NCBI GenBank assembly: GCA_032622095.1
Contig: CP136062.1
Span: forward strand, 150,406,875 to 150,470,874
DNA length: 64,000 nucleotides
Source of the DNA: Siphonodentalium dalli
Taxonomy: Eukaryota; Mollusca; Scaphopoda; Gadilida; Siphonodentaliidae
Reading direction: 5' to 3'
Shown here: in pieces, positions 51,764 to 63,718 of the stretch
Position numbering within the stretch: position 1 is the first letter of the stretch
Layout of the letters: the number at the start of each line of letters is the position of its first letter
Position numbers and translations under genes: made by a program
Notes under the pieces: model-generated
The model's input: only the letters and a program-made list of their open reading frames with translations
Databases searched by the model: none
What the model was told of the DNA's origin: nothing

Positions 51764-52414
51764 AAGGTGACACTCCACAGTTTCGAATGATCAGTAGGGG
51801 TAAATTTCTTAGAATAGAGTACCAGTGTTTTCTGTCACCGTGGGTGTGGTATGTTTATTGAGAGAAGGTTAGTTATGAATTTGTGGATTTTTAGAGGATG
51901 TCTTTGAGTTTTGAAAAATATTGTTTCAGGTGACCTTGACCCCACCAGTATGAAGTAGTAGCGATTTCTGCGAAACAGTGGCTCCAGACACCAGCGTGAC
52001 TTTTTAGCACCTAAAATTTGTCATCTGCATGAAAAATATTTTTTTTAAACTTACAGTGGTGAGAAGTTTGAAATTTTTTGATATTATTGTGAGGAAACAG
52101 TGTTCTTCCAGACAACATAGGCGGCTATACCATAGATTTTCTGGTTTTTGTGTCCCACGGGCCTGAAAATCGCTTATTTTGGCCATTTTTGCATCAAAAT
52201 TTCATTTTTCAGGCACACAATCCAGGGGCATAACTCTTGCTACCCCCATTAAAATGACAATTCTGTACCAAAATCTTTAAGCCTAGTATGTGCTCAACCC
52301 AGGTATATATACATTGTATATGTGTTGTGGGATAACATTTCAGTTATTTTTCATTGAATTGATGCCCCCCTTAGTTTTGCACCAATCTCTGCAGAAACTG
52401 TGGAGTGTCACCTT
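51764..52414 (+). mobile_element. A element copy 29 (TTAATTAA left junction)
   Basis: TTAATTAA at 51758-51765. CCAATCTCTGCAG shared with A28. TIRs intact. Confidence 0.9.
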
Positions 52415-53259
52415 CAAGACCAGCAAATAGCACTATTTTCATCTGTCAACTTGACAAATATTGTTACTGAAAATCATTTTTTAGCAAATCTGTTCAGTTA
52501 GAAGGAACATTTTATGGTAGATACACCATTCTTCTATGGAAATTCCAATACAGGTTGTCTTTAGTCATATAAATTGGTGGGCATATGGAGTCTTGGAGCA
52601 GTGGGGGGGGGGGGTGGTGGTTCATGTATATGGTTATTGGTGATTTTTCAGATGATGGGTACTTCTTCGTGACATCATATGCTCCTTGAATCTTAGCTGA
52701 AAAGGCTGATATTGTGACATTACACAGTATACAACAAGATTATTTTTTTTAGATATTCAGTCTTTCTTATTCACAAGTGTGAAATATAATAATTCAGGTT
52801 TCCTTGGTCATATTTCACTTGACAACATATTGTTCATGTGATGTCATAACCTTGTAAAGCTTTCCCTTAATGCAAAATAAGACTTGGAATTTTTTAACCC
52901 ATAGTTTTGGGAGAGTATTAAAGATAGTTGTTGTATGAAATATTATGTTTTATTTTGATATCTGAGGAAAATATGCATCTCATAATATATTTTATACAAC
53001 ATTTTAGCATTTCAGACCTTTTTCAAGCCATAGATGATGGTTGAATATATCCATTTTGTCACTACGTCAAGCATAACGTCATTGGGTTCTGAAAGACCCA
53101 AAAGGGGTGAAATCATGGGGGTGCATGTAAATCCCCACCCAATCTTGCTGCCTGTGATTGCAATAACGCATGGGGTGTAATATATCATTTTAAGCGGTAT
53201 AATGCAGAGAATATGGAGGTGTGGTCCCTATTAAAGATTAATAAAATTGCATTTCCCTT
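52415..53259 (+). repeat. B satellite monomer 29a
   Basis: G-run 12, C allele, T-tract interrupted by A as in B28a. Unoccupied junction. Confidence 0.93.
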
Positions 53260-54106
53260 CAAGACCAGCAAATAGCACTATTTTCATCTGTCAACTTGAC
53301 AAATATTGTTACTGAAAATCATTTTTTAGCAAATCTGTTCAGTTAGAATGAACATTTTATGGTAGATACACCATTCTTCTATGGAAATTCCAATACAGGT
53401 TGTCTTTAGTCATATAAATTGGTGGGCATATGGAGTCTTGGAGCAGTGGGGGGGGGGTGGTGGTTCATGTATATGGTTATTGGTGATTTTTCAGATGATG
53501 GGTACTTCTTCGTGACATCATATGCTCCTTGAATCTTAGCTGAAAAGGCTGATATTGTGACATTACACAGTATACAACAAGATTTTTTTTTTTAGATATT
53601 CAGTCTTTCTTATTCACAAGTGTGAAATATAATAATTCAGGTTTCCTTGGTCATATTTCACTTGACAACATATTGTTCATGTGATGTCATAACCTTGTAA
53701 AGCTTTCCCTTAATGCAAAATAAGACTTGGAATTTTTTAACCCATAGTTTTGGGAGAGTATTAAAGATAGTTGTTGTATGAAATATTATGTTTTATTTTG
53801 ATATCTGAGGAAAATATGCATCTCATAATATATTTTATACAACATTTTAGCATTTCAGACCTTTTTCAAGCCATAGATGATGGTTGAATATATCCATTTT
53901 GTCACTACGTCAAGCATAACGTCATTGGGTTCTGAAAGACCCAAAAGGGGTGAAATCATGGGGGTGCATGTAAATCCCCACCCAATCTTGCTGCCTGTGA
54001 TTGCAATAACGCATGGGGTGTAATATATCATTTTAAGCGGTATAATGCAGAGAATATGGAGGTGTGGTCCCTATTAAAGATTAATAAAATTGCATTTCCC
54101 TTAATT
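53260..54106 (+). repeat. B satellite monomer 29b (extra B)
   Basis: G-run 10, C allele. TTAGAATGAACATT as in B28b. Right end carries the extra TTAA. Confidence 0.93.
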
Positions 54107-54757
54107 AAGGTGACACTCCACAGTTTCGAATGATCAGTAGGGGTAAATTTCTTAGAATAGAGTACCAGTGTTTTCTGTCACCGTGGGTGTGGTATGTTTA
54201 TTGAGAGAAGGTTAGTTATGAATTTGTGGATTTTTAGAGGATGTCTTTGAGTTTTGAAAAATATTGTTTCAGGTGACCTTGACCCCACCAGTATGAAGTA
54301 GTAGCGATTTCTGCGAAACAGTGGCTCCAGACACCAGCGTGACTTTTTAGCACCTAAAATTTGTCATCTGCATGAAAAATATTTTTTTTAAACTTACAGT
54401 GGTGAGAAGTTTGAAATTTTTTGATATTATTGTGAGGAAACAGTGTTCTTCCAGACAACATAGGCGGCTATACCATAGATTTTCTGGTTTTTGTGTCCCA
54501 CGGGCCTGAAAATCGCTTATTTTGGCCATTTTTGCATCAAAATTTCATTTTTCAGGCACACAATCCAGGGGCATAACTCTTGCTACCCCCATTAAAATGA
54601 CAATTCTGTACCAAAATCTTTAAGCCTAGTATGTGCTCAACCCAGGTATATATACATTGTATATGTGTTGTGGGATAACATTTCAGTTATTTTTCATTGA
54701 ATTGATGCCCCCCTTAGTTTTGCACCAATCCCTGCAGAAACTGTGGAGTGTCACCTT
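54107..54757 (+). mobile_element. A element copy 30 (TTAATTAA left junction)
   Basis: TTAATTAA at 54101-54108. No other difference noticed. TIRs intact. Confidence 0.9.
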
Positions 54758-55601
54758 CAAGACCAGCAAATAGCACTATTTTCATCTGTCAACTTGACAA
54801 ATATTGTTACTGAAAATCATTTTTTAGCAAATCTGTTCAGTTAGAAGGAACATTTTATGGTAGATACACCATTCTTCTATGGAAATTCCAATACAGGTTG
54901 TCTTTAGTCATATAAATTGGTGTGCATATGGATGGAGTCTTGGAGCAGTGGGGGGGGTGGTGGTTCATGTATATGGTTATTGGTGATTTTTCAGATGATG
55001 GGTACTTCTTCGTGACATCATATGCTCCTTGAATCTTAGCTGAAAAGGCTGATATTGTGACATTACACAGTATACAACAAGATTTTTTTTTTAGATATTC
55101 AGTCTTTCTTATTCACAAGTGTGAAATATAATAATTCAGGTTTCCTTGGTCATATTTCACTTGACAACATATTGTTCATGTGATGTCATAACCTTGTAAA
55201 GCTTTCCCTTAATGCAAAATAAGACTTGGAATTTTTTAACCCATAGTTTTGGGAGAGTATTAAAGATAGTTGTTGTATGAAATATTATGTTTTATTTTGA
55301 TATCTGAGGAAAATATGCATCTCATAATATATTTTATACAACATTTTAGCATTTCAGACCTTTTTCAAGCCATAGATGATGGTTGAATATATCCATTTTG
55401 TCACTACGTCAAGCATAACGTCATTGGGTTCTGAAAGACCCAAAAGGGGTGAAATCATGGGGGTGCATGTAAATCCCCACCCAATCTTGCTGCCTGTGAT
55501 TGCAATAACGCATGGGGTGTAATATATCATTTTAAGCGGTATAATGCAGAGAATATGGAGGTGTGGTCCCTATTAAAGATTAATAAAATTGCATTTCCCT
55601 T
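54758..55601 (+). repeat. B satellite monomer 30
   Basis: G-run 8, C allele. Private GTGTGCATATGGATGGAG near 54920, containing a 4-bp tandem duplication (ATGG). Confidence 0.93.
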
Positions 55602-56252
55602 AAGGTGACACTCCACAGTTTCGAATGATCAGTAGGGGTAAATTTCTTAGAATAGAGTACCAGTGTTTTCTGTCACCGTGGGTGTGGTATGTTTATTGAG
55701 AGAAGGTTAGTTATGAATTTGTGGATTTTTAGAGGATGTCTTTGAGTTTTGAAAAATATTGTTTCAGGTGACCTTGACCCCACCAGTATGAAGTAGTAGC
55801 GATTTCTGCGAAATAGTGGCTCCAGACACCAGCGTGACTTTTTAGCACCTAAAATTTGTCATCTGCATGAAAAATATTTTTTTTAAACTTACAGTGGTGA
55901 GAAGTTTGAATTTTTTTGATATTATTGTGAGGAAACAGTGTTCTTCCAGACAACATAGGCGGCTATACCATAGATTTTCTGGTTTTTGTGTCCCACGGGC
56001 CTGAAAATCGCTTATTTTGGCCATTTTTGCATCAAAATTTCATTTTTCAGGCACACAATCCAGGGGCATAACTCTTGCTACCCCCATTAAAATGACAATT
56101 CTGTACCAAAATCTTTAAGCCTAGTATGTGCTCAACCCAGGTATATATACATTGTATATGTGTTGTGGGATAACATTTCAGTTATTTTTCATTGAATTGA
56201 TGCCCCCCTTAGTTTTGCACCAATCCCTGCAGAAACTGTGGAGTGTCACCTT
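55602..56252 (+). mobile_element. A element copy 31
   Basis: GCGAAATAGTGGC (near 55808) and TTGAATTTTTTTGAT (near 55908) are both shared only with A35. TIRs intact. Confidence 0.9.
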
Positions 56253-57096
56253 CAAGACCAGCAAATAGCACTATTTTCATCTGTCAACTTGACAAATATT
56301 GTTACTGAAAATCATTTTTTAGCAAATCTGTTCAGTTAGAAGGAACATTTTATGGTAGATACACCATTCTTCTATGGAAATTCCAATACAGGTTGTCTTT
56401 AGTCATATAAATTGGTGGGCATATGGAGTCTTGGAGCAGTGGGGGGGGGGGTGGTGGTTCATGTATATGGTTATTGGTGATTTTTCAGATGATGGGTACT
56501 TCTTCGTGACATCATATGCTCCTTGAATCTTAGCTGAAAAGGCTGATATTGTGACATTACACAGTATACAACAAGATTTTTTTTTTTAGATATTCAGTCT
56601 TTCTTATTCACAAGTGTGAAATATAATAATTCAGGTTTCCTTGGTCATATTTCACTTGACAACATATTGTTCATGTGATGTCATAACCTTGTAAAGCTTT
56701 CCCTTAATGCAAAATAAGACTTGGAATTTTTTAACCCATAGTTTTGGGAGAGTATTAAAGATAGTTGTTGTATGAAATATTATGTTTTATTTTGATATCT
56801 GAGGAAAATATGCATCTCATAATATATTTTATACAACATTTTAGCATTTCAGACCTTTTTCAAGCCATAGATGATGGTTGAATATATCCATTTTGTCACT
56901 ACGTCAAGCATAACGTCATTGGGTTCTGAAAGACCCAAAAGGGGTGAAATCATGGGGGTGCATGTAAATCCCCACCCAATCTTGCTACCTGTGATTGCAA
57001 TAACGCATGGGGTGTAATATATCATTTTAAGCGGTATAATGCAGAGAATATGGAGGTGTGGTCCCTATTAAAGATTAATAAAATTGCATTTCCCTT
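56253..57096 (+). repeat. B satellite monomer 31
   Basis: G-run 11, C allele. CTTGCTACCTGTG near 56981 is shared with B32b only. Confidence 0.93.
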
Positions 57097-57747
57097 AAGG
57101 TGACACTCCACAGTTTCGAATGATCAGTAGGGGTAAATTTCTTAGAATAGAGTACCAGTGTTTTCTGTCACCGTGGGTGTGGTATGTTTATTGAGAGAAG
57201 GTTAGTTATGAATTTGTGGATTTTTAGAGGATGTCTTTGAGTTTTGAAAAATATTGTTTCAGGTGACCTTGACCCCACCAGTATGAAGTAGTAGCGATTT
57301 CTGCGAAACAGTGGCTCCAGACACCAGCGTGACTTTTTAGCACCTAAAATTTGTCATCTGCATGAAAAATATTTTTTTTAAACTTACAGTGGTGAGAAGT
57401 TTGAAATTTTTTGATATTATTGTGAGGAAACAGTGTTCTTCCAGACAACATAGGCGGCTATACCATAGATTTTCTGGTTTTTGTGTCCCACGGGCCTGAA
57501 AATCGCTTATTTTGGCCATTTTTGCATCAAAATTTCATTTTTCAGGCACACAATCCAGGGGCATAACTCTTGCTACCCCCATTAAAATGACAATTCTGTA
57601 CCAAAATCTTTAAGCCTAGTATGTGCTCAACCCAGGTATATATACATTGTATATGTGTTGTGGGATAACATTTCAGTTATTTTTCATTGAATTGATGCCC
57701 CCCTTAGTTTTGCACCAATCCCTGCAGAAACTGTGGAGTGTCACCTT
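57097..57747 (+). mobile_element. A element copy 32
   Basis: No difference from the majority sequence noticed. TIRs intact. Confidence 0.9.
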
Positions 57748-58593
57748 CAAGATCAGCAAATAGCACTATTTTCATCTGTCAACTTGACAAATATTGTTAC
57801 TGAAAATCATTTTTTAGCAAATCTGTTCAGTTAGAATGAACATTTTATGGTAGATACACCATTCTTCTATGGAAATTCCAATACAGGTTGTCTTTAGTCA
57901 TATAAATTGGTGGGCATATGGAGTCTTGGAGCAGTGGGGGGGGGGGGGTGGTGGTTCATGTATATGGTTATTGGTGATTTTTCAGATGATGGGTACTTCT
58001 TCGTGACATCATATGCTCCTTGAATCTTAGCTGAAAAGGCTGATATTGTGACATTACACAGTATACAACAAGATTATTTTTTTTAGATATTCAGTCTTTC
58101 TTATTCACAAGTGTGAAATATAATAATTCAGGTTTCCTTGGTCATATTTCACTTGACAACATATTGTTCATGTGATGTCATAACCTTGTAAAGCTTTCCC
58201 TTAATGCAAAATAAGACTTGGAATTTTTTAACCCATAGTTTTGGGAGAGTATTAAAGATAGTTGTTGTATGAAATATTATGTTTTATTTTGATATCTGAG
58301 GAAAATATGCATCTCATAATATATTTTATACAACATTTTAGCATTTCAGACCTTTTTCAAGCCATAGATGATGGTTGAATATATCCATTTTGTCACTACG
58401 TCAAGCATAACGTCATTGGGTTCTGAAAGACCCAAAAGGGGTGAAATCATGGGGGTGCATGTAAATCCCCACCCAATCTTGCTGCCTGTGATTGCAATAA
58501 CGCATGGGGTGTAATATATCATTTTAAGCGGTATAATGCAGAGAATATGGAGGTGTGGTCCCTATTAAAGATTAATAAAATTGCATTTCCCTT
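57748..58593 (+). repeat. B satellite monomer 32a
   Basis: G-run 13, C allele, T-tract interrupted by A. Private CAAGATCAGC at the left end; TTAGAATGAACATT as in B28b and B29b. Unoccupied junction. Confidence 0.93.
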
Positions 58594-59435
58594 CAAGACC
58601 AGCAAATAGCACTATTTTCATCTGTCAACTTGACAAATATTGTTACTGAAAATCATTTTTTAGCAAATCTGTTCAGTTAGAAGGAACATTTTATGGTAGA
58701 TACACCATTCTTCTATGGAAATTCCAATACAGGTTGTCTTTAGTCATATAAATTGGTGGGCATATGGAGTCTTGGAGCAGTGGGGGGGGGTGGTGGTTCA
58801 TGTATATGGTTATTGGTGATTTTTCAGATGATGGGTACTTCTTCGTGACATCATATGCTCCTTGAATCTTAGCTGAAAAGGCTGATATTGTGACATTACA
58901 CAGTATACAACAAGATTTTTTTTTTTAGATATTCAGTCTTTCTTATTCACAAGTGTGAAATATAATAATTCAGGTTTCCTTGGTCATATTTCACTTGACA
59001 ACATATTGTTCATGTGATGTCATAACCTTGTAAAGCTTTCCCTTAATGCAAAATAAGACTTGGAATTTTTTAACCCATAGTTTTGGGAGAGTATTAAAGA
59101 TAGTTGTTGTATGAAATATTATGTTTTATTTTGATATCTGAGGAAAATATGCATCTCATAATATATTTTATACAACATTTTAGCATTTCAGACCTTTTTC
59201 AAGCCATAGATGATGGTTGAATATATCCATTTTGTCACTACGTCAAGCATAACGTCATTGGGTTCTGAAAGACCCAAAAGGGGTGAAATCATGGGGGTGC
59301 ATGTAAATCCCCACCCAATCTTGCTACCTGTGATTGCAATAACGCATGGGGTGTAATATATCATTTTAAGCGGTATAATGCAGAGAATATGGAGGTGTGG
59401 TCCCTATTAAAGATTAATAAAATTGCATTTCCCTT
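58594..59435 (+). repeat. B satellite monomer 32b (extra B)
   Basis: G-run 9, C allele. CTTGCTACCTGTG as in B31. Confidence 0.93.
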
Positions 59436-60086
59436 AAGGTGACACTCCACAGTTTCGAATGATCAGTAGGGGTAAATTTCTTAGAATAGAGTACCAGTGT
59501 TTTCTGTCACCGTGGGTGTGGTATGTTTATTGAGAGAAGGTTAGTTATGAATTTGTGGATTTTTAGAGGATGTCTTTGAGTTTTGAAAAATATTGTTTCA
59601 GGTGACCTTGACCCCACCAGTATGAAGTAGTAGCGATTTCTGCGAAACAGTGGCTCCAGACACCAGCGTGACTTTTTAGCACCTAAAATTTGTCATCTGC
59701 ATGAAAAATATTTTTTTTAAACTTACAGTGGTGAGAAGTTTGAAATTTTTTGATATTATTGTGAGGAAACAGTGTTCTTCCAGACAACATAGGCGGCTAT
59801 ACCATAGATTTTCTGGTTTTTGTGTCCCACGGGCCTGAAAATCGCTTATTTTGGCCATTTTTGCATCAAAATTTCATTTTTCAGGCACACAATCCAGGGG
59901 CATAACTCTTGCTACCCCCATTAAAATGACAATTCTGTACCAAAATCTTTAAGCCTAGTATGTGCTCAACCCAGGTATATATACATTGTATATGTGTTGT
60001 GGGATAACATTTCAGTTATTTTTCATTGAATTGATGCCCCCCTTAGTTTTGCACCAATCCCTGCAGAAACTGTGGAGTGTCACCTT
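59436..60086 (+). mobile_element. A element copy 33
   Basis: No difference from the majority sequence noticed. TIRs intact. Confidence 0.9.
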
Positions 60087-60925
60087 CAAGACCAGCAAAT
60101 AGCACTATTTTCATCTGTCAACTTGACAAATATTGTTACTGAAAATCATTTTTTAGCAAATCTGTTCAGTTAGAATGTACATTTTATGGTAGATACACCA
60201 TTCTTCTATGGAAATTCCAATACAGGTTGTCTTTAGTCATATAAATTGGTGGGCATATGGAGTCTTGGAGCAGTGGGGGGGTGGTGGTTCATGTATATGG
60301 TTATTGGTGATTTTTCAGATGATGGGTACTTCTTCGTGACATCATATGCTCCTTGAATCTTAGCTGAAAAGGCTGATATTGTGACATTACACAGTATACA
60401 ACAAGATTTTTTTTTTAGATATTCAGTCTTTCTTATTCACAAGTGTGAAATATAATAATTCAGGTTTCCTTGGTCATATTTCACTTGACAACATATTGTT
60501 CATGTGATGTCATAACCTTGTAAAGCTTTCCCTTAATGCAAAATAAGACTTGGAATTTTTTAACCCATAGTTTTGGGAGAGTATTAAAGATAGTTGTTGT
60601 ATGAAATATTATGTTTTATTTTGATATCTGAGGAAAATATGCATCTCATAATATATTTTATACAACATTTTAGCATTTCAGACCTTTTTCAAGCCATAGA
60701 TGATGGTTGAATATATCCATTTTGTCACTACGTCAAGCATAACGTCATTGGGTTCTGAAAGACCCAAAAGGGGTGAAATCATGGGGGTGCATGTAAATCC
60801 CCACCCAATCTTGCTGCCTGTGATTGCAATAACGCATGGGGTGTAATATATCATTTTAAGCGGTATAATGCAGAGAATATGGAGGTGTGGTCCCTATTAA
60901 AGATTAATAAAATTGCATTTCCCTT
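60087..60925 (+). repeat. B satellite monomer 33
   Basis: G-run 7, C allele. TTAGAATGTACATT near 60170 looks like the B32a variant with one further change. Confidence 0.93.
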
Positions 60926-61576
60926 AAGGTGACACTCCACAGTTTCGAATGATCAGTAGGGGTAAATTTCTTAGAATAGAGTACCAGTGTTTTCTGTCAC
61001 CGTGGGTGTGGTATGTTTATTGAGAGAAGGTTAGTTATGAATTTGTGGATTTTTAGAGGATGTCTTTGAGTTTTGAAAAATATTGTTTCAGGTGACCTTG
61101 ACCCCACCAGTATGAAGTAGTAGCGATTTCTGCGAAACAGTGGCTCCAGACACCAGCGTGACTTTTTAGCACCTAAAATTTGTCATCTGCATGAAAAATA
61201 TTTTTTTTAAACTTACAGTGGTGAGAAGTTTGAAATTTTTTGATATTATTGTGAGGAAACAGTGTTCTTCCAGACAACATAGGCGGCTATACCATAGATT
61301 TTCTGGTTTTTGTGTCCCACGGGCCTGAAAATCGCTTATTTTGGCCATTTTTGCATCAAAATTTCATTTTTCAGGCACACAATCCAGGGGCATAACTCTT
61401 GCTACCCCCATTAAAATGACAATTCTGTACCAAAATCTTTAAGCCTAGTATGTGCTCAACCCAGGTATATATACATTGTATATGTGTTGTGGGATAACAT
61501 TTCAGTTATTTTTCATTGAATTGATGCCCCCCTTAGTTTTGCACCAATCCCTGCAGAAACTGTGGAGTGTCACCTT
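60926..61576 (+). mobile_element. A element copy 34
   Basis: No difference from the majority sequence noticed. TIRs intact. Confidence 0.9.
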
Positions 61577-62418
61577 CAAGACCAGCAAATAGCACTATTT
61601 TCATCTGTCAACTTGACAAATATTGTTACTGAAAATCATTTTTTAGCAAATCTGTTCAGTTAGAAGGAACATTTTATGGTAGATACACCATTCTTCTATG
61701 GAAATTCCAATACAGGTTGTCTTTAGTCATATAAATTGGTGGGCATATGGAGTCTTGGAGCAGTGGGGGGGGGGTGGTGGTTCATGTATATGGTTATTGG
61801 TGATTTTTCAGATGATGGGTACTTCTTCGTGACATCATATGCTCCTTGAATCTTAGCTGAAAAGGCTGATATTGTGACATTACACAGTATACAACAAGAT
61901 TTTTTTTTTAGATATTCAGTCTTTCTTATTCACAAGTGTGAAATATAATAATTCAGGTTTCCTTGGTCATATTTCACTTGACAACATATTGTTCATGTGA
62001 TGTCATAACCTTGTAAAGCTTTCCCTTAATGCAAAATAAGACTTGGAATTTTTTAACCCATAGTTTTGGGAGAGTATTAAAGATAGTTGTTGTATGAAAT
62101 ATTATGTTTTATTTTGATATCTGAGGAAAATATGCATCTCATAATATATTTTATACAACATTTTAGCATTTCAGACCTTTTTCAAGCCATAGATGATGGT
62201 TGAATATATCCATTTTGTCACTACGTCAAGCATAACGTCATTGGGTTCTGAAAGACCCAAAAGGGGTGAAATCATGGGGGTGCATGTAAATCCCCACCCA
62301 ATCTTGCTGCCTGTGATTGCAATAACGCATGGGGTGTAATATATCATTTTAAGCGGTATAATGCAGAGAATATGGAGGTGTGGTCCCTATTAAAGATTAA
62401 TAAAATTGCATTTCCCTT
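61577..62418 (+). repeat. B satellite monomer 34 (last B)
   Basis: G-run 10, C allele. No other difference noticed. No B sequence is recognised to the right of this monomer. Confidence 0.93.
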
Positions 62419-63067
62419 AAGGTGACACTCCACAGTTTCGAATGATCAGTAGGGGTAAATTTCTTAGAATAGAGTACCAGTGTTTTCTGTCACCGTGGGT
62501 GTGGTATGTTTATTGAGAGAAGGTTAGTTATGAATTTGTGGATTTTTAGAGGATGTCTTTGAGTTTTGAAAAATATTGTTTCAGGTGACCTTGACCCCAC
62601 CAGTATGAAGTAGTAGCGATTTCTGCGAAATAGTGGCTCCAGACACCAGCGTGACTTTTTAGCACCTAAAATTTGTCATCTGCATGAAAAATATTTTTTT
62701 TAAACTTACAGTGGTGAGAAGTTTGAATTTTTTTGATATTATTGTGAGGAAACAGTGTTCTTCCAGACAACATAGGCGGCTATACCATAGATTTTCTGGT
62801 TTTTGTGTCCCACGGGCCTGAAAATCGCTTATATTGGCCATTTTTGCATCAAAATTTCATTTTTCAGGCACACAATCCAGGGGCATAACTCTTGCTACCC
62901 CCATTAAAATGACAATTCTGTACCAAAATCTTTAAGCCTAGTATGTGCTCAACCCAGGTATATATACATTGTATATGTGTTGTGGGATAACATTTCAGTT
63001 ATTTTTCATTGAATTGATGCCCCCCTTAGTTTTGCACCAATCCCTGCAGAAACTGTGGAGTGTCACC
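62419..63067 (+). mobile_element. A element copy 35 (last array copy, right boundary)
   Basis: Shares GCGAAATAGTGGC and TTGAATTTTTTTGAT with A31; private CTTATATTGGCC near 62827. The right TIR is complete to ...GTGTCACC, but the next bases are AGA instead of TTCAAG, so the homogeneous array ends exactly at the element terminus. Confidence 0.9.
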
Positions 63068-63070
63068 AGA

Positions 63071-63718
63071 GGTGACACTCCACAGTTTCGAATGATCAGT
63101 AGGGGTGATTTTATAGATATAAAGTGCTAGTGGTTTCTGGCACCATTAATGTGGTATGTATATTAAGACAAGGTGGGATATGAATTTGTGTAATTTTAGA
63201 AGGTGTTCTCGACTGATGAAAAAATTAAGTGCAAGTGACCTTGACCCCACCCATAGACAGCAGTAGCGTTTTCTGCGAAACAGTGGCTCTAGATACTGGG
63301 TCAATTTTTTAGCACCCAAAATTTGTCATCTGCATTAAAAATTGATTTTCTGGAAAATTTAACGGCGAAAGTTTGAATTTTTTTTCACATTGATGTTGGA
63401 AGCCAGAGGCCTCTAAACCAACATAGGTGACCATGCTTGAAACAATCTGGTATTCGTGCCTCTTGGGTATGAAAATTCAATATTTTGGTCATTTTTTGAA
63501 TAAAAATCACATTTTCGATCAAAAGATCAAGGGCCATAACTCTTGATAGCCCATATATTATGGAAATTATGTATCAAATTCTGAATGCCTATTCTGTACT
63601 AATTTCAGGCATATATATATTGTCTATATGGTTTGGGATCATAATCCAGATAAATTTCAATGAATCTATGGGCCCCCTATTTATGGGCCCATACCTGTTG
63701 AAACTGTGGAGTGTCACC
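63071..63718 (+). mobile_element. Diverged full-length relative of the A element (A36)
   Basis: Core length of 648 bp against 647 bp for A1 without its terminal AA/TT. It has a perfect 19-bp TIR, GGTGACACTCCACAGTTTC at 63071-63089, matched at 63700-63718. The first 35 bases (63071-63105) are identical to array copies. The interior then diverges by many substitutions and small indels, while short blocks stay recognisable: GTGACCTTGACCCCACC, GCGAAACAGTGGCTC, AAAATTTGTCATCTGCAT and GGCCATAACTCTTG. Both ends are bordered by AGA (63068-63070 and 63719-63721). It is an older family member outside the homogenised array. No coding frame is supported. Confidence 0.85.
63236..63244 (-). promoter_or_regulatory. 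Nuclear-receptor-like motif TCAAGGTCA conserved in A36
   Basis: Sits in the unchanged block GTGACCTTGACCCCACC inside a diverged interior, at the place equivalent to 192-200 in A1. Functional binding is not established. Confidence 0.35.

Larger units (their letters stand above)
1..63067 (+). repeat. Two-component (A/B) long-period satellite array
   Basis: The whole stretch is explained by two blocks, A (~651 bp) and B (~843 bp), repeated head to tail without inversion. Basic period is ~1,494 bp (A+B), with larger steps of ~2,340 bp (ABB), 3,794 bp (ABBB plus truncated B) and 4,868 bp (ABBBBB). I count 35 A and 48 B. The first 24 bases are the tail of a B monomer, so the array continues to the left of the window. 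Copies differ from one another at only a few positions plus two homopolymer tracts in B. No gene, RNA gene or transposase frame is supported inside it. Its function is unknown; such arrays commonly form heterochromatin, but nothing here proves a centromeric or other role. Confidence 0.97.

Noticed and set aside
1-63067. CRISPR array or bacterial repeat system
   Set aside because: The repeats are 650-850 bp with no short direct repeat plus unique spacers and no cas-like genes; the kinase and repeat types are eukaryotic.
1-63067. rDNA intergenic spacer
   Set aside because: No 18S, 5.8S, 28S or 5S sequence is recognised anywhere in 64 kb.
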